64,000 nt of DNA from NCBI GenBank assembly GCA_022828595.1, contig JAKGHH010000001.1, positions 144,851,017 to 144,915,016 of the forward strand, written 5' to 3'. Positions 31,813 to 44,137 of this stretch are shown in pieces (within the stretch, counting starts at the first letter, position 1; every line of letters begins with the position of its first letter). Both the position numbers and the translations under genes were made by a program. This DNA comes from Nelumbo lutea (lineage: Eukaryota > Streptophyta > Magnoliopsida > Proteales > Nelumbonaceae). The notes under the pieces are model-generated. The model searched no databases, was not told the origin of the DNA, and saw only the letters and a program-made list of their open reading frames with translations.

Positions 31813-34689
31813 ACCGGGGAAACCGTTTGGAATCCACCTTCCCAAGTCAAGAAGGGCAGAAAATGAAGAGGATTTGGACGGGCAATATCCAGTAAACCCG
31901 CTGTAAATACACCGGGTACATGGGTGCTTGTACCACGGGTGTTCCTCATAGTACCGGCAGCTTCATCCGTAATTTGTTTGGAGCCTCGGTTTCCCGGTAA
32001 TGTGTTAAACCGTTCCGTCCTTCTCACAGTCCCTCTGCTTTTCTGTCTGTATTTTGCTTAATTTAATCACAATAATTAATTTGATGTGGTGTTCTACGAT
32101 CTTATAATTTCCTTTTTTTTTTTTGGATAAAGAAAAAATTCATCATTCATAAGCAAATCCCTTAAAATAAAACATAAGAGTATAAATATAACAAGCAAAA
32201 GAATGGATTAGTATGGAGTATGCAGAGAGTGGTTGTGGGGGAGGTTAATTTGAATTTGAATAAGTTCTTGTGCATGCATCCTACCAACCTAGTAGAAACC
32301 GGCAGCTGCCTAACTTGCAGCTGGGGAAGTGTACGTGTACTAATGGTTATAGAAGCGATGACTTCACGTTTATTACAATCTCAGTGAGAGTTTCCTCATC
32401 GCCACACACTTGTCAAATGGTTATAGAAGGGATGACTCCGAATCTGTTACTAAACCCATTGCCCATCGGTGCATGGTAGCAACTAGCAAGATGGTGCAAA
32501 GTATATATACAATCAACCAGTACTATTACATAGTGCAGCTTGATACCGGTTGATGCCACAAGAAAGCACCAATGAAATCTTTCATCGGGTCGGACTGACC
32601 CTAGTGATCATCCAGAAAGATGCGGAGAGATAGAGAGAGACGTATTAAGAAGAATCCATGAACTAATTACTTGCACGTCTTGGTTAAGAGGATGTTGTTT
32701 CACGTTGAAAAGGTGGGATTGATAGAGTTTCTTAATTTAATTGCTATTGAATGTATAAATAATATAGAGTTGAGGAAAAGGGAGGATAAGAAGCTGGGGA
32801 AGGGAAATTGGGAAAATGACACGACAGTAGCGTCAGAATTACGTGGTTGAGGCATGTAAAGGGGGGATGGGCTAAAGCAGAAAATGAAATCGGGATCGCC
32901 TTTGACATATAAGTAGTAGGATGACGATGGACACGGACTATGTGTTTGGTTAGGCAAATTCTAGAGTTTGGATATACAGTTATCCATCATTTAAATTTGA
33001 AGGTGCTTGATCAACTGAAGGTAGGAATGGCAATATGGCGGGTTGGGGGTGAGGTTCATATTTCTGTCGCTGATTTCTTGTTGAAGATAGAAGTTGTGTT
33101 TTATTCCCAATATTCAATAGATTCTTGGGGAGGCTTGAATTTCTGAATTCATTTTAGATAATAGTTTTCTTTTTTTTTTTTTTTGAAAAACAAATTTAAT
33201 TAAAATAAATAAAAATTTTAAAATATAAATAATATTTTAATTATATATAAATAATATCATATATAATAATATATTTTTAATATATATAATTGGGCTAGAG
33301 AGAGGTGAGGACCTAAATCTCTATCCCAACCCAATCCATAAACAAGGCCAAAACTTATGGATGGACCATAAAGGAGGCCAACCATTAGGTGAAAAAGAAG
33401 GAAAAAGAACCAACTTATATATAAAAATGTACTGAGTGTACAAATTTCTAGACCATAAGAGGGCTATGACTCCCTTAGGTCATCCCCCTAACTCCGCCCC
33501 TGAAGTCAGATCGCATCAAAGATGAAAAAAATTGTCATCCCTAATTCAATGTCTATTAGCTAGCTCCAGTACCACCGAATTATCACTATGTAATTGTAGA
33601 GAGTAGTTCAAACTTGAGTCAATAACCACTTAATCAAAAGTCAAATTTGTATGGGATGTTTGGGGGTGGGAGTGGACCCGGATGATACATGCAAACACGC
33701 AGCGATCGATAATTTGTTGAATCCACCATTATGTTGGGCTTGGGCATCAATAGATGGCCACGTCATCTTGGTAGAACTGACTGAGGAGGTTGGTGGTGGG
33801 GGAAGGGGGTCAACCTCATCTATCCAAGGGAGGAGGGGTATTCCCTATTCCGTATTCGTATAATCGTATTCAGGGTGTTGTTTAAAGTTTATTAGTTTAA
33901 TAGTTTATAAACTTTAAACGGGATGTATGTATGGTAAAGGGTAATGGATGGATGTCAACGACACGTCACCAGCACCCAAGGGAAGAAAGCTTGTACCAGT
34001 TGAGTTGGACAATGAATATCAGAATATGTCCAAACGTGGTCCCTCCTTCCCTGCCTTGTCGCCGTTTGTCCTCCTATCTGCCAATGTCTGGCCCCTTTCA
34101 ATTTCTCCCGTCACGTGTCCAACCCCCGTTGGTCTTATCTCTGTCCCCTCTTGCTTCCTTCTTCCGTTGCTTTATTTTTCTTCATTCGTATAGAATACAA
34201 AAACTTTAGTCAAGTTTCTGACAATCATAAAAAACTTTTGTATAGTTTTATTTTAGTAAAAACTCCCCTTCTATTTTTTAAAAAATTGATACATACTTTG
34301 AAAAAGTACGAACAGGTTTAATGCAGATTTTTTATTTCCACTCTAAAATTATAAACATTCAAAATGTCAATAAATCATATTTTATGTACCAATGTCCGCC
34401 CGTAAATTGGCATCAATTCCGATCTGACACCTATAAATTCTGTCCCTGTGCTGAACCATCATTCTCCCTAGATACTTCCCTTCCGTCAATGATCAAGACT
34501 AAAAATGTGTATAATTGCAATTTTACCCTTAGGCGTCATTTTGATCAATTTACAAAATTCTGCATTTACCCTTAATCGAGCAACTGCTTAGATTTCCTAT
34601 TCTTTTTTGACAGAAAACTAACACAAACTCTAGCAGTTGCACAACGATATTAATTGGAATATTTCAAAATATTCCATCCATTTTTCAGT

Positions 34690-35265
34690 GATCATACTTC
34701 ATCGAAGACCATCATTTATTGTCGTTCTTCATCGGTTACTGTTATTCTTTCATTCTCTAAGAAACCATACCGTTTTTCACTCTCTAAGAATCCATAACTT
34801 TCTTCACCAGAGACTATTTTGTTGTTCATTCTTTGAGAAACCAGAATTTTTTCACTCTTTGAGAATCCAAAACTTTCTTCACCAAAGATTATTTTGTTGT
34901 TCATTCTCTGAGAATCCAGACTGTTCTTCACCAACTATTTTGCTATTCATTCTTGGGAATCTAGACCATTCTTCATCAGAGACTACCGCCCTTCTTCATT
35001 GTCCTTCATCGAAGACCATTTTTGTTGTTCATTCTCTGAGAATCTACCGTCGTTTTTTCTCTATTCTTCACCAAAGACTATTTTGCCATCCATTCTTGAG
35101 AATCTAGACCATTCTTCACCGGAGACTACCACCCTTCTTCATTGTTCTTTATCGGAGACCATTTTTGTTGTTCATTCTCTGAGAATCTACCGCCATTCTT
35201 TCTCTAAGAATCAAAGTATTGATCGACAGGTCTGTGTTCATTGTCTGAGAATCCAAGGAGTTTGA
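34690..35265 (+). repeat. Complex minisatellite
   Basis: A phrase of about 18 bp, TTGTTGTTCATTCTCTGAGA, recurs at 34819, 34894, 35022 and 35165, giving spacings of 75, 128 and 143 bp. Between copies lie variants of TTCTTCACCAAAGACTATTT, CTAGACCATTCTTCACCGGA and GACTACCACCCTTCTTCATT. The last two units form a higher-order repeat. Frames across it (156 and 88 codons, repetitive FSENPDCSS-type peptides) are products of the repeat, not genes. Confidence 0.85.
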
Positions 35266-35886
35266 TTTCTATTATGTGAGTTCATTTTTCATATTTCTTT
35301 GCTTCATTTTCTGTAGTGTATATCTTTATTCATTTTCGATTTCTTCACTGAGTTGGATTCGTATTTCTTTGCTATGTTTTCTTGTAGGAGTTCGGTTTAT
35401 TCATCTCTTTGCTATGTTTCATTGATTTTATTTGTTTGTTCTCAATCATTTCTTTGCTATGATTTCCTTTTTTTTGTTTTCTTATAGGACCATTGTGCGT
35501 GAAAATGAAAATAGATAACCCACCTGATTGAAATCCTTGGTTTTTTCTTCCTAAATTTGTTCTCTTGGGTTCGTTCCTCTTGAGTTGCTCATCTTCATAC
35601 ATAAAAAGTTGAATCTAGGATAATAAAAGGGGCAAAGAGTATAAAATGTAGATAGGGGTATTTTAGTAAAAATATATACACATTAATTCGTAAAAGGATA
35701 AAATAGGTGTTTTAAAAAAATGGCCGGTTTAACGTTTTTTGTCTTGGTCATTGACGCAAGAGAGGTATCTATCGATTTTTTCAAAAATAGAGGGAAGGTA
35801 TCTATTGATTTTTTCAAAAATAGAGGGAAGGTATCGGTTTTTGTTAAAGTAAAACTATAGGGGAGGTTTTAATAATTGTCAAAAAC

Positions 35887-36661
35887 TAGGGCTGCAAGTC
35901 AGGCCGGGTTAGATCGGGTTGAGGCCAACCCTAGCACAACCCTAAGTTCTAAACCCCCAACCCTAACCCTAACCCAACCCTAACTAAACTCCTTCAACCC
36001 TAACCCAACCCAACCTAACTCAAAGTCAACTTCGGGTTGGGCTGGGCTCGATTTGGGCCCAATCCAACCTTCTTTCCATCCCTTAAAATCTTGTAGAACT
36101 TCTTAATCATAGATCTTAACTCAATTTCATTACATATATTAATTATATCTTTTATTAGTATTTGTTTGTTGATGTTTTTATTTAAGTACAAAATTCAGAA
36201 AAAAAAAAAAGTGTTTGAAATGAGTATAGTTTATTATGATGACTTATAATAGATCTTTTATGGGTAGCAAGCTATGGGTGGCAAGCAACAAGAGGAGAGA
36301 AAGAATAAAATATTCAGAAAACATAAAATATGTTATAAAGGTTTTAGTATTTCTAATTAGGATTAAGTGAAGTGACTATCTCAATTGAAATAAATGATGG
36401 TATGTGGTAGTGGCTATACAACTATCATGCATCTAAACAAATCAATGTATGATTATATACAATATATATTTATATATGATATGTACTATAGAGTCAGATT
36501 TGAGTTGAAAGGGTCAACCCTAACCCAACCTAAACTAAAGTTGGGTTCATAAATTTCAACCCTAACCCTAACCTGAATATCAACCCAATTCAACCCAACC
36601 TGACTTTTTTGGATAGGGTTAGGATTGAGTTCGATCAAACCCAGCCTAAATTACAGCCTCA
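35887..36661. mobile_element. hAT MITE with a perfect 8-bp duplication
   Basis: The element begins TAGGGCTGCAAGTC and ends GGCTGTAATT-complement (AATTACAGCCTCA). It is flanked by TCAAAAAC at 35879-35886 and 36662-36669, a perfect 8-bp duplication as expected for hAT transposition. Both subterminal zones are dense in AACCCTAACCC/GGGTTAGGGTTGGG words, probably transposase-binding repeats. There is no coding capacity in 775 bp. A partial relative lies at 18615. Confidence 0.9.
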
Positions 36662-38228
36662 TCAAAAACTTCAAGGAAGGTTTTTGTATTTTACCCTTAT
36701 TTAAAAGCTAAAACTAAACTATTTCTATACTAACCCCAATGTGTTGACCAGTCAATCTAAGATCCACATAAAAATACGTGATTTGCATTGCACCGTGCGA
36801 AGACGACCAAGTAACGGACGGCAAGGGTTAGGCGATCGTTGAACCCAACTCCAGAATCGAGATAGTAAAAAGAAGGTAATTTATTAATTCACCTCCTATA
36901 TTTTCATTTAAATACTAAAACATACCATGCAGTTTGAATATTATTAAGATACCCTGTATTTTCCAGCCACCTTATTACTTAATGTACTTGTCATCAGGAG
37001 CATTTTTTATATCCATTTTGAAAATACATTAAGAAGTCTCATATCATCACCTTTTTCCGAAAACAAAACCTTCCTTCATATAAATAAAAAATAAAAATTA
37101 AAGAAAAAATAGAGAAAGATAACAGAAGTAAAAATAGATAATAAAACAAAAATATCTTTAATCTTTAATTTAATTATTGACTTTTTATTTTCTTATTAGT
37201 ATCTATTTATTTTTATTTTCTGTTATTTCAAATTAACGTTTCAATTATTATTATTTTTTTCTTTTAATTGTTTTGAAGGAATAGACGTTTAAGGTGAAAA
37301 TTGTCACCTTACATTTTCACATTAGAGAACCACATTTGCGTCCTACGTCCCCCCAGCCCAGATACACATATATCAGCATGCATTGGAATCATCTAGGGAG
37401 ATGTTCCCAATACATGGTTCGGATGTGTTGCGGGGGCGCCCGTGGGGGAATGCTGTGTGGAGCACAAATGACAAATGTCAACTCGGCGGGAAGGCGATTG
37501 TAAAGTAGAGGGATGTCTTACTAGTACGTACCCAAACCACGGGACATGTCTTACACTTCCTCGGCGAGTGGCGAGCAGAAATATAAAAAACGGGGGGCAT
37601 CAACGGTGTTCTCCAGCATCAGAGCTTCAAGTGGGAAGGGTTCAGGCCTCAGGGTGCTTTGTGCTTGGTGAGGAGGGAGTGGGCAACCGGGTTTTCGAAT
37701 GTTTGCGCGAGAATGTGTGCAATCAAGGAGACATTGACAGAAATGCATATGTTTGACCTTTGACTTTAAACTTTGATTTTGTAGTACTTCCCTCACTCAC
37801 AGTCGCACCATACATGTATACGAACAGTAATAATATTCATGGAAATGGAAGGATGGTACAAAATAATCTGCCTGAAATCAAGACGACCCTGTTCTTCCCA
37901 TTTTGTCCCCTACAATCCCAGCTTCCCCATGTCCTCCATCCTTTTCTTAACTATTGTTTATTACTTAGTAGTGTTTGAATGATCGTGGAGAATGGACCGA
38001 GCCTGCTTAATTAATTACGATAGAAAAATCAATATTTTAGTACTAGACTACTGCTGGACTATTTGGAAACTGATCCCTAATTTTCTATGTAGGTTTAGGG
38101 TATTGATCCGACCCATCTACATCCCTACCTATATCAGCCATGAATGGGGCACAAGTGCACAACCCCTACACCTTTCATACGCACATACAGGGGAGTATAT
38201 TGGACACTACAGAGATAGAATGAAATGA

Positions 38229-38452
38229 CACGTGGAGAGAGTCAAGCACGTGAATGCAGTGTTGGCGTTGCCAGACTGGTGACATGTGGGCGAACCAGTG
38301 TACAAGATTAAAAACATTGCAATGACACGTGGACCAGTATCAATTCAACAAAACAATCGGTTCAGGAATTAATAAACTTTTAAAGGTATAGGTAATATTA
38401 TATAGTATTTTAACTAATTAAGGAAAAAAGAAGACACGGGTGCACGCACGTG
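38229..38452. promoter_or_regulatory. Cluster of four CACGTG (G-box) sites
   Basis: CACGTG occurs at 38229-38234, 38247-38252, 38326-38331 and 38447-38452; three of the four read ACGTGG or ACACGTGG. G-boxes bind bZIP and bHLH factors, and ACGTGG/ACACGTGG are abscisic-acid-response-like. No adjacent gene start is recognised, so the target is unknown. Confidence 0.35.
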
Positions 38453-41400
38453 GACAAAGGCAGTGGCCAAGTGGGTCAGAAAATTTTCAACTGGGGAAGG
38501 TTGGGCAAGCATCAATATACTACAAATGTAACGTTGTTATAATATAATATAATAGTTTTTAATTAAATTTAATATTAATAGACAATTGGTAATTTACTCA
38601 TCAAATCAAATCCTTATGATGGTCTTACATTATTGATCCCAACTCATGTCGCCGTTTAATTAGGCTGTGTCGTCCCATGCATGTACTGATAATGCTACAT
38701 ACACATGCAGATATCATAATTTCAAAGAAAAAAAAATAATAATAATAATAAAGTTGAACATACATTAACTAATCACATTGGCTGTCAAACTTTGGTTCCC
38801 AATTGCTTTCCTTTGATTTAACATCTGCCGAATCAAATTCTCTCATCACATGACATGCCCGGCGGGACAACCTATCAAGAGTGAGCACGCTAGTGTTTGG
38901 TTGGTACGCATGAACGTACCCCACGACAACCTAAATTAACCTTATGCGTACCGGGTTGCTGCTAACTAATTTCCTTTACGGTATTAACTCATGAGTATTA
39001 ATCTTTATGTATGGCATCATAATTAATCAACAATACTAATTAATCAGAAGTAGTGAGTAGCGAGTGCTTGCATGGACACAGGACAGAGGACACGCCATCA
39101 ATGATATTGTATACAACAACGTCCGGCACATGCATGCCGGCCGATACATGGACAGAAAAGGCGAAACGCGTACAAACACCGTAAGAGGTGAGTACTTGAT
39201 TTGTACCAATTATCCGGCCCGGACACGGCCATGCATGCTTTTCCAGGAGAGCCTACCAAAACCCAGAAGTCCTCAGCTTTTGTGGATGCTATCATGTCAT
39301 GTCCTCCACTTCCACTACTACTACTACCACACACAAACACAGACACAGTAGACAATGCTCTCTACACAACCTCAAATCGCCATCAGTTTTTTTTCAGCTT
39401 TTTATTGCACTGAACCAAAAATTCCAAATTAGCTAGTTACTAGAACACCCACTATCATGAAGCTTCTAGCTAGTCACAAATGGACAATCTTTATTTATAG
39501 GTTTGGTGTTTAGAAGCAGTTGCGTGCATTTCATTAATTGGAGTCATGCTCATCCGTCTCTTTTCTGCCTATGCTTATATATGTGTATGCGGGTTTAATT
39601 AGCCTCTCTCAACATTCTGCTTTGCTATCTCCTTCTCTTTTCTTTCCTCCTTTCACTTTCATGGATAATGGTTTTTAACCCATTAATTGAGGATCGAGGG
39701 AGCTTGACTTAACTTTCCTGCTCTGGTACTTGTCTCTCCCTTTTTATTCTGTTGGTAGTCTAATTCCTGCTCTAGTCTCTATCCACTTACTGTTGCTTCA
39801 CTCATGTCGGTCGGTCAAGTGTCCCCAAAGGTTATGGCACTGTTCATAAAATCTACGAACCTCAGCTTATGAAGAATCCAAAATTTTTTTCAACTCTGTC
39901 TGTGCTGCCGTGTGCTTTTAATTTCCTTGTCTTTACAAAGACAAGATTCAATGAGAGAAACAAAGGGTACCTGGCTTTCTCATCAAAGAGTAACATGGAA
40001 AGCTTATAATTAAAGAGATTTCATATTATATACATATATGTGCATGAACATGCCTAGTGCAGCTTCCCTTGGTCCCCAAATTAAGAAGAGATATAATATA
40101 ACTCAAAAGCAAACTTTAAATAGATTATGTGATTCTTTATTAAATATATAGATTATGGTTCAAGCAGTGCAACGAACAAGAGGAGTTCCACCGCTATGGT
40201 GTGTAAAGTTTCAGTTCCTTTTCGCCATGCTGCAGGATGGGCTTTACATCTCACATTCTCAGACCATATCAGATCACGGTGCATGTGAAGACATTATTAA
40301 CAATCTAAATCTAAGTATGATAAACTAGAGGCTTGCCAGGGCCTCTCTGGGTGCACTTAATGTCATTAACAATTTAACATTCATCGGAAAGTTGATGCAC
40401 CCATGAATTATTTTTTTATTACTAAGTGTGATCATGAGAATGAATTTATATAATTAGGGAAGATATATAGACAAAGGGACATGTTGCTTTAATCTACAAA
40501 CCAACATGAGCCATACAAAATCAAGTTAAAATAGGTCTAAACTGGAGCTGGAATTTCACACACACGAACGTTTTTCTGTACATCAATCAGATATGCAACT
40601 TTTGAAAAGATTATTACCATTTCAGTCTTCGATTTAGCTAGCTAGTTGGCTAAAATAAGATGCACTGGATTAATTCCATTAGTGTATCCCGTTTTTGGGG
40701 CACCATCGATCAGTACGTAGTACTTTCCTTAATTAAATTAATCAAGATTACTGCTTCACCAAATCCATTACTTTTATTAATTGTTAGCTTATGAAACTTT
40801 AGAGTGGAGGAAAGAAGAGAAAAGTAAATGGCATTGGGGAATTAGAAACCACAAAAGTGGTTTCTCGAAGCCACTACTGAAAATCGAAATGGTCTTCTGA
40901 TGCAGGAATTAGAGATAAAATTAATATAAAGTTGACATGGTGGATCAAAATAATAAAAAAAAAAGAAGAATTAAAATAAAGGGGTCATGACTATGGGGCT
41001 TCATTTGTGACTTGGAGCCAATCCAAGTCTTTCATCAGTAAAATTCCCTTTTTTGTTATCCTAATCAAACGACGTACCAATGGGTTTGGTGAGTTAGAGC
41101 AAGTAGTTCAGAGCCAATCCAAGAGGGTGGGTGTGTGTATGACAGGGACCTTTCTGCCCATCGTTTCATGTCTCCGGTTAGGCCAACCAGTGGGCCCTGG
41201 GGCGCGAACACCCGCTTGACCACAAAGTACCCATGAAGTATCATTCTCTTTTAGTTTTAGAAGATGATTGCAGTCATATGGAGGGGGAGTCTTCTGCTAA
41301 CTTTTGTAGGGAATTTTCTTTGCTTTTTGCCTTTGATTTTTTTATCTTTTATTTTCTTTGTTGAAGAGACGTGTGAAAGAGAGATAACAAGGGGGCCGGC

Positions 41401-41886
41401 CGGGCCAGAACAGAAGACCAGGTAAGGTGGGGAGCACCATTTTTATGCAGTTGAGAAAACAAAAAACATAATATAGGTTTTTTATCCTTGTGCTTAGATG
41501 GGTGTTAGGATGACAAAGCTTCCAATAGAAACAGTTGAGACGGACCGTGGACCATGGTCCCATCGCTGGCTTTGTCTGGATAGTGCTACCGAATATGGGA
41601 GATATGGGCTTGTTTTTTATGAAATGTTTTTGGGCTTTTGTGTGAGGTGTTGTTACCTGAAAGCTAGGGTTTGGAGGGGCGGGGCCCCTTTGAAAAGCAC
41701 GTAGAAAAGGGATGGTGGTATGTCATGTCCCATTGCAATTGACCCCCGGCCCCCATGAGGAATGAATATTAATGGGAAGGAGATGGATGCATGATTATTG
41801 CTTCTTCTGCACCACTGTAGTATTGTATTCCTTATATGTCCCCGTTCTTTCAAAAGTTTCAACCTCATCAAATCATAAAGGATAAA

Positions 41887-41915
41887 AAAAATAAATAAAT
41901 AAATAAATAAATAAA
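41887..41915. repeat. (AAAT)n microsatellite
   Basis: About seven tandem AAAT units form a simple repeat in intergenic DNA. Confidence 0.9.
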
Positions 41916-43830
41916 AACATTGCCTGCATGTCATCCATCCCTCTTCTCTGTCTCATGTTCACATCACGTGCCTTTCACGTGGATATGATGGTTCGTTGGT
42001 TTTGGTCTATCAGACTAATCTTCTTTCAAGTTTCATCATACAATAGGTTTGAAATTCCGGGCGACCTATGTAGTATCTAAGCCAAAGCCAATATATGGGA
42101 CGGTGATACATTGAACATTGTTATACGTCCCTCTTTGCCCTTAAAGGTGCTTAAATAAATCACCATCCAAAGTCACAATTACTACTCATGGGACCTTTGA
42201 ATCAAGGTTTCATTCAACCTCTCCTTAGCTAGCTTCCTAAACAGTACACTACTATTATTAGTCTAAAAATAAAAAAAAAGGCTTGTTCATCTCATGAATA
42301 TTTTAATTAATTAAGAAGAAAGGAAACCTGATAAAGGAATGACTTGATTTCTGAATTTTCCAGTTTCCACAAATAAACTATTTTTTAATTATTATTAAAT
42401 TAAAATCATTCCAAATAATAACAATAATTAACAAATCCCTATTTGATCTTTGACTAAGTGTTGCATTCCAGCAGTGCCAAGGAAAACCAAGATGAAATGA
42501 TACGGTTTTGAAGTTGCACCACGTGTCTTCCAAACCTCCTAACTAAATTATTAGAAGCAACAAAGTTCTGAGTTCTGACAATGAATTGGTCTTCCAATAT
42601 AAGAAGACATGATGGAGGTGAAGCTAAATGAAATCAAAGAAAGAGCAAACAGGAATCAACATAAGCACTTTGGACGCATCCCTGTTTTGGATGAGAGTCA
42701 TGGGGTAAGAGTAATTAGAATTGGGACGAGATCTGTCTAACAGTTCCATCCTTCCTCGTTAAACTGTCAGGTGGCCAAATGAAATTGGACATTTGGACCC
42801 ACGAATATGGTGTTGAGTTGTTGACTATGTTGAGTAAGGACTTGGTCTCTTTTGAACCCTGAAAATAAGTCATCATAAAAAGAAGAATCAAGCACCTTCA
42901 CATTTTAATTTTTGTTTTTTACTTTCTCCTAGACAGTAGTACTCAGTAGCCACTTGTTTTTGCAACTGTTGGGTTCCCTCCTTTACAGCCAAGTGCTTCA
43001 CCGGACATGTTAAAGAGGTAATAGTGGACCATGACGGCCTTTCCGGGACCAACAAGCCAACAAGGGGTTTTCACCTAGATTTGCCCCATGCGTTCAGTGA
43101 ATAGCAATGCATTTCAGTCACCACTGTTATGAGATAGGCGACTCCAGAACTGTCTTTTTCTTCCTACATTACATTATGGAACCATGTTGAACGGGGAGCA
43201 GGAACCCACCGACAGCCCTGTTGAATATGCTTCTGGGAAAGTGAGTCTTCCATGATAAATTAGCCCCATCTTAAACTGAAACCGGACAAAATTGTTAACA
43301 AACTTGAGAGAAAGTTGATTCAAGCCCATTGAATTTTACTAAGATACCTCCAAAATTTTCAAAAAATAACGAAAATGATTAATAGAAAACATGCTTACAT
43401 GCTTTAAACAGTTAATTGGAATCAAATCAGATCCATTCCAACTTTGGGTGACTATGGTTGTCATGTAGATTCCTATCAGACAGTTCCCAGGATGTTTGCA
43501 CATGCTGTCTGAATCATATTCCATAAACCACAAACAACCGCCAAGGATGGAATTGTTGCTTCTCACATTTCAACAAGTATAGAGACCAATATGGGGAAGG
43601 AGGGGGGGGGATCTTTGCAGTTCTTGTATATCTAACTCTAACCATCGGGAAGAAAAAGGAAAAGAACAGAAAGCTCAGGAGGAAAAGAGTCCAACTTCAT
43701 CAAAATGTTCCATCTCACTCAAACACCAAAATGTCTCCATTCCAAATGCATGCAGCTCTCACATTAGGTACGTGGGGATGGAAAGCAACAAATTTGCATG
43801 GGTTCATATAACTTTATTTTCCATGGAAGC

Positions 43831-44017
43831 TCAGAGGATGTATAGTTGTAGAAGTATATACAACAACCAGACAAGTCTGACACAAGTTTCACCATCCAAG
43901 CTGAAATTGCACTTGATGGGGAACCTGACACTCAATGATTCCACATAGCTCTTGTACTTGTCTAGCTTCTCGAAAGGAGCACAAGATGAGAGAGATGGCA
44001 ATTTAATTCCAATTTGA
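43831..44017 (-). CDS. Possible 3'-terminal exon of an unknown gene
   Basis: On the minus strand a good intron end (pyrimidine-rich stretch with a T-run, then TTTCACAG) precedes an open frame from 44017 to the TGA at 43833-43831: one leftover base, 61 codons and a stop. The peptide begins QIGIKLPSLSSCAPFEKLDK and continues with SVRFPIKCNFSLDGETCVRL. AATAAA follows the stop on the same strand (43818-43813). Even amino-acid composition, the acceptor and the poly(A) signal argue for a real exon, but I do not recognise the family and could not identify upstream exons, which may lie beyond the 45-56 kb transposon nest. Confidence 0.4.
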
Positions 44018-44137
44018 CTGTGAAATGAAGAATGGATTAGATATTACCAAAAACAAAAAAAAAAGGATCAGATGGGTGAAACCTAATATAGGAACAGGTA
44101 CAGGCTTCCACAGAAAACTGAAATTGAATAAGACATG

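Larger units (their letters stand above)
31560..34187. other. GH3 upstream region and unassigned intergenic DNA
   Basis: There is no gene. The stretch contains a TTTA tetranucleotide run (31659-31684), poly-T near 31739-31751 and 33168-33184, and a very AT-rich block at 33185-33290. The first 1-1.5 kb is presumed GH3 promoter. Frames here are at most 106 codons and lack domains. Confidence 0.45.
34188..36696. mobile_element. Terminal-inverted-repeat element (Mutator-like), interrupted by a hAT MITE
   Basis: The left arm (GTATAGAATACAAAAACTTT from 34188, then CTGACAATCATAAAA, TATAGTTTTATTTTAGTAAA and CTCCCC) pairs with the right arm, whose complement reads GGGTAAAATACAAAAACCTT, then TTGACAATTATTAAAACC, TATAGTTTTACTTTAACAAA. 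The right arm is split by a MITE at 35887-36661. Without it the element is about 1.7 kb. The arm layout is like the element at 15228. A clear 9-bp duplication was not found, so the superfamily is inferred. The interior is mostly a minisatellite and no transposase is visible. Confidence 0.7.
36697..43830. other. 7-kb intergenic stretch, no gene recognised
   Basis: I see no domain-bearing frame on either strand (longest about 95 codons). It contains AAT (38736-38752) and ATAA/TAAA (41887-41915) simple repeats, several GCATGC/CATGCATG palindromes and groups of CACGTG sites at 38229-38452 and 41965-41981. A small non-coding RNA or diverged exon cannot be excluded by eye. Confidence 0.45.

Noticed and set aside
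34637..35265. 156-codon plus frame and overlapping 88-codon frame
   Set aside because: They are translations of a minisatellite; the peptide repeats follow the DNA repeat and no domain is present.
34690..35265. Possible CRISPR-like array
   Set aside because: Repeat spacing is irregular (75, 128, 143 bp), the intervening sequence is also repetitive, and the DNA is plant nuclear.
35930..36010. Telomere-like AACCCTAACCC runs
   Set aside because: They are irregular, do not form a TTTAGGG array, and lie within the ends of a hAT MITE that has an exact 8-bp duplication.
37294..37756. Plus frames of 69 and 93 codons in a GC-richer patch
   Set aside because: No homology recognised, no consistent splice or start context.
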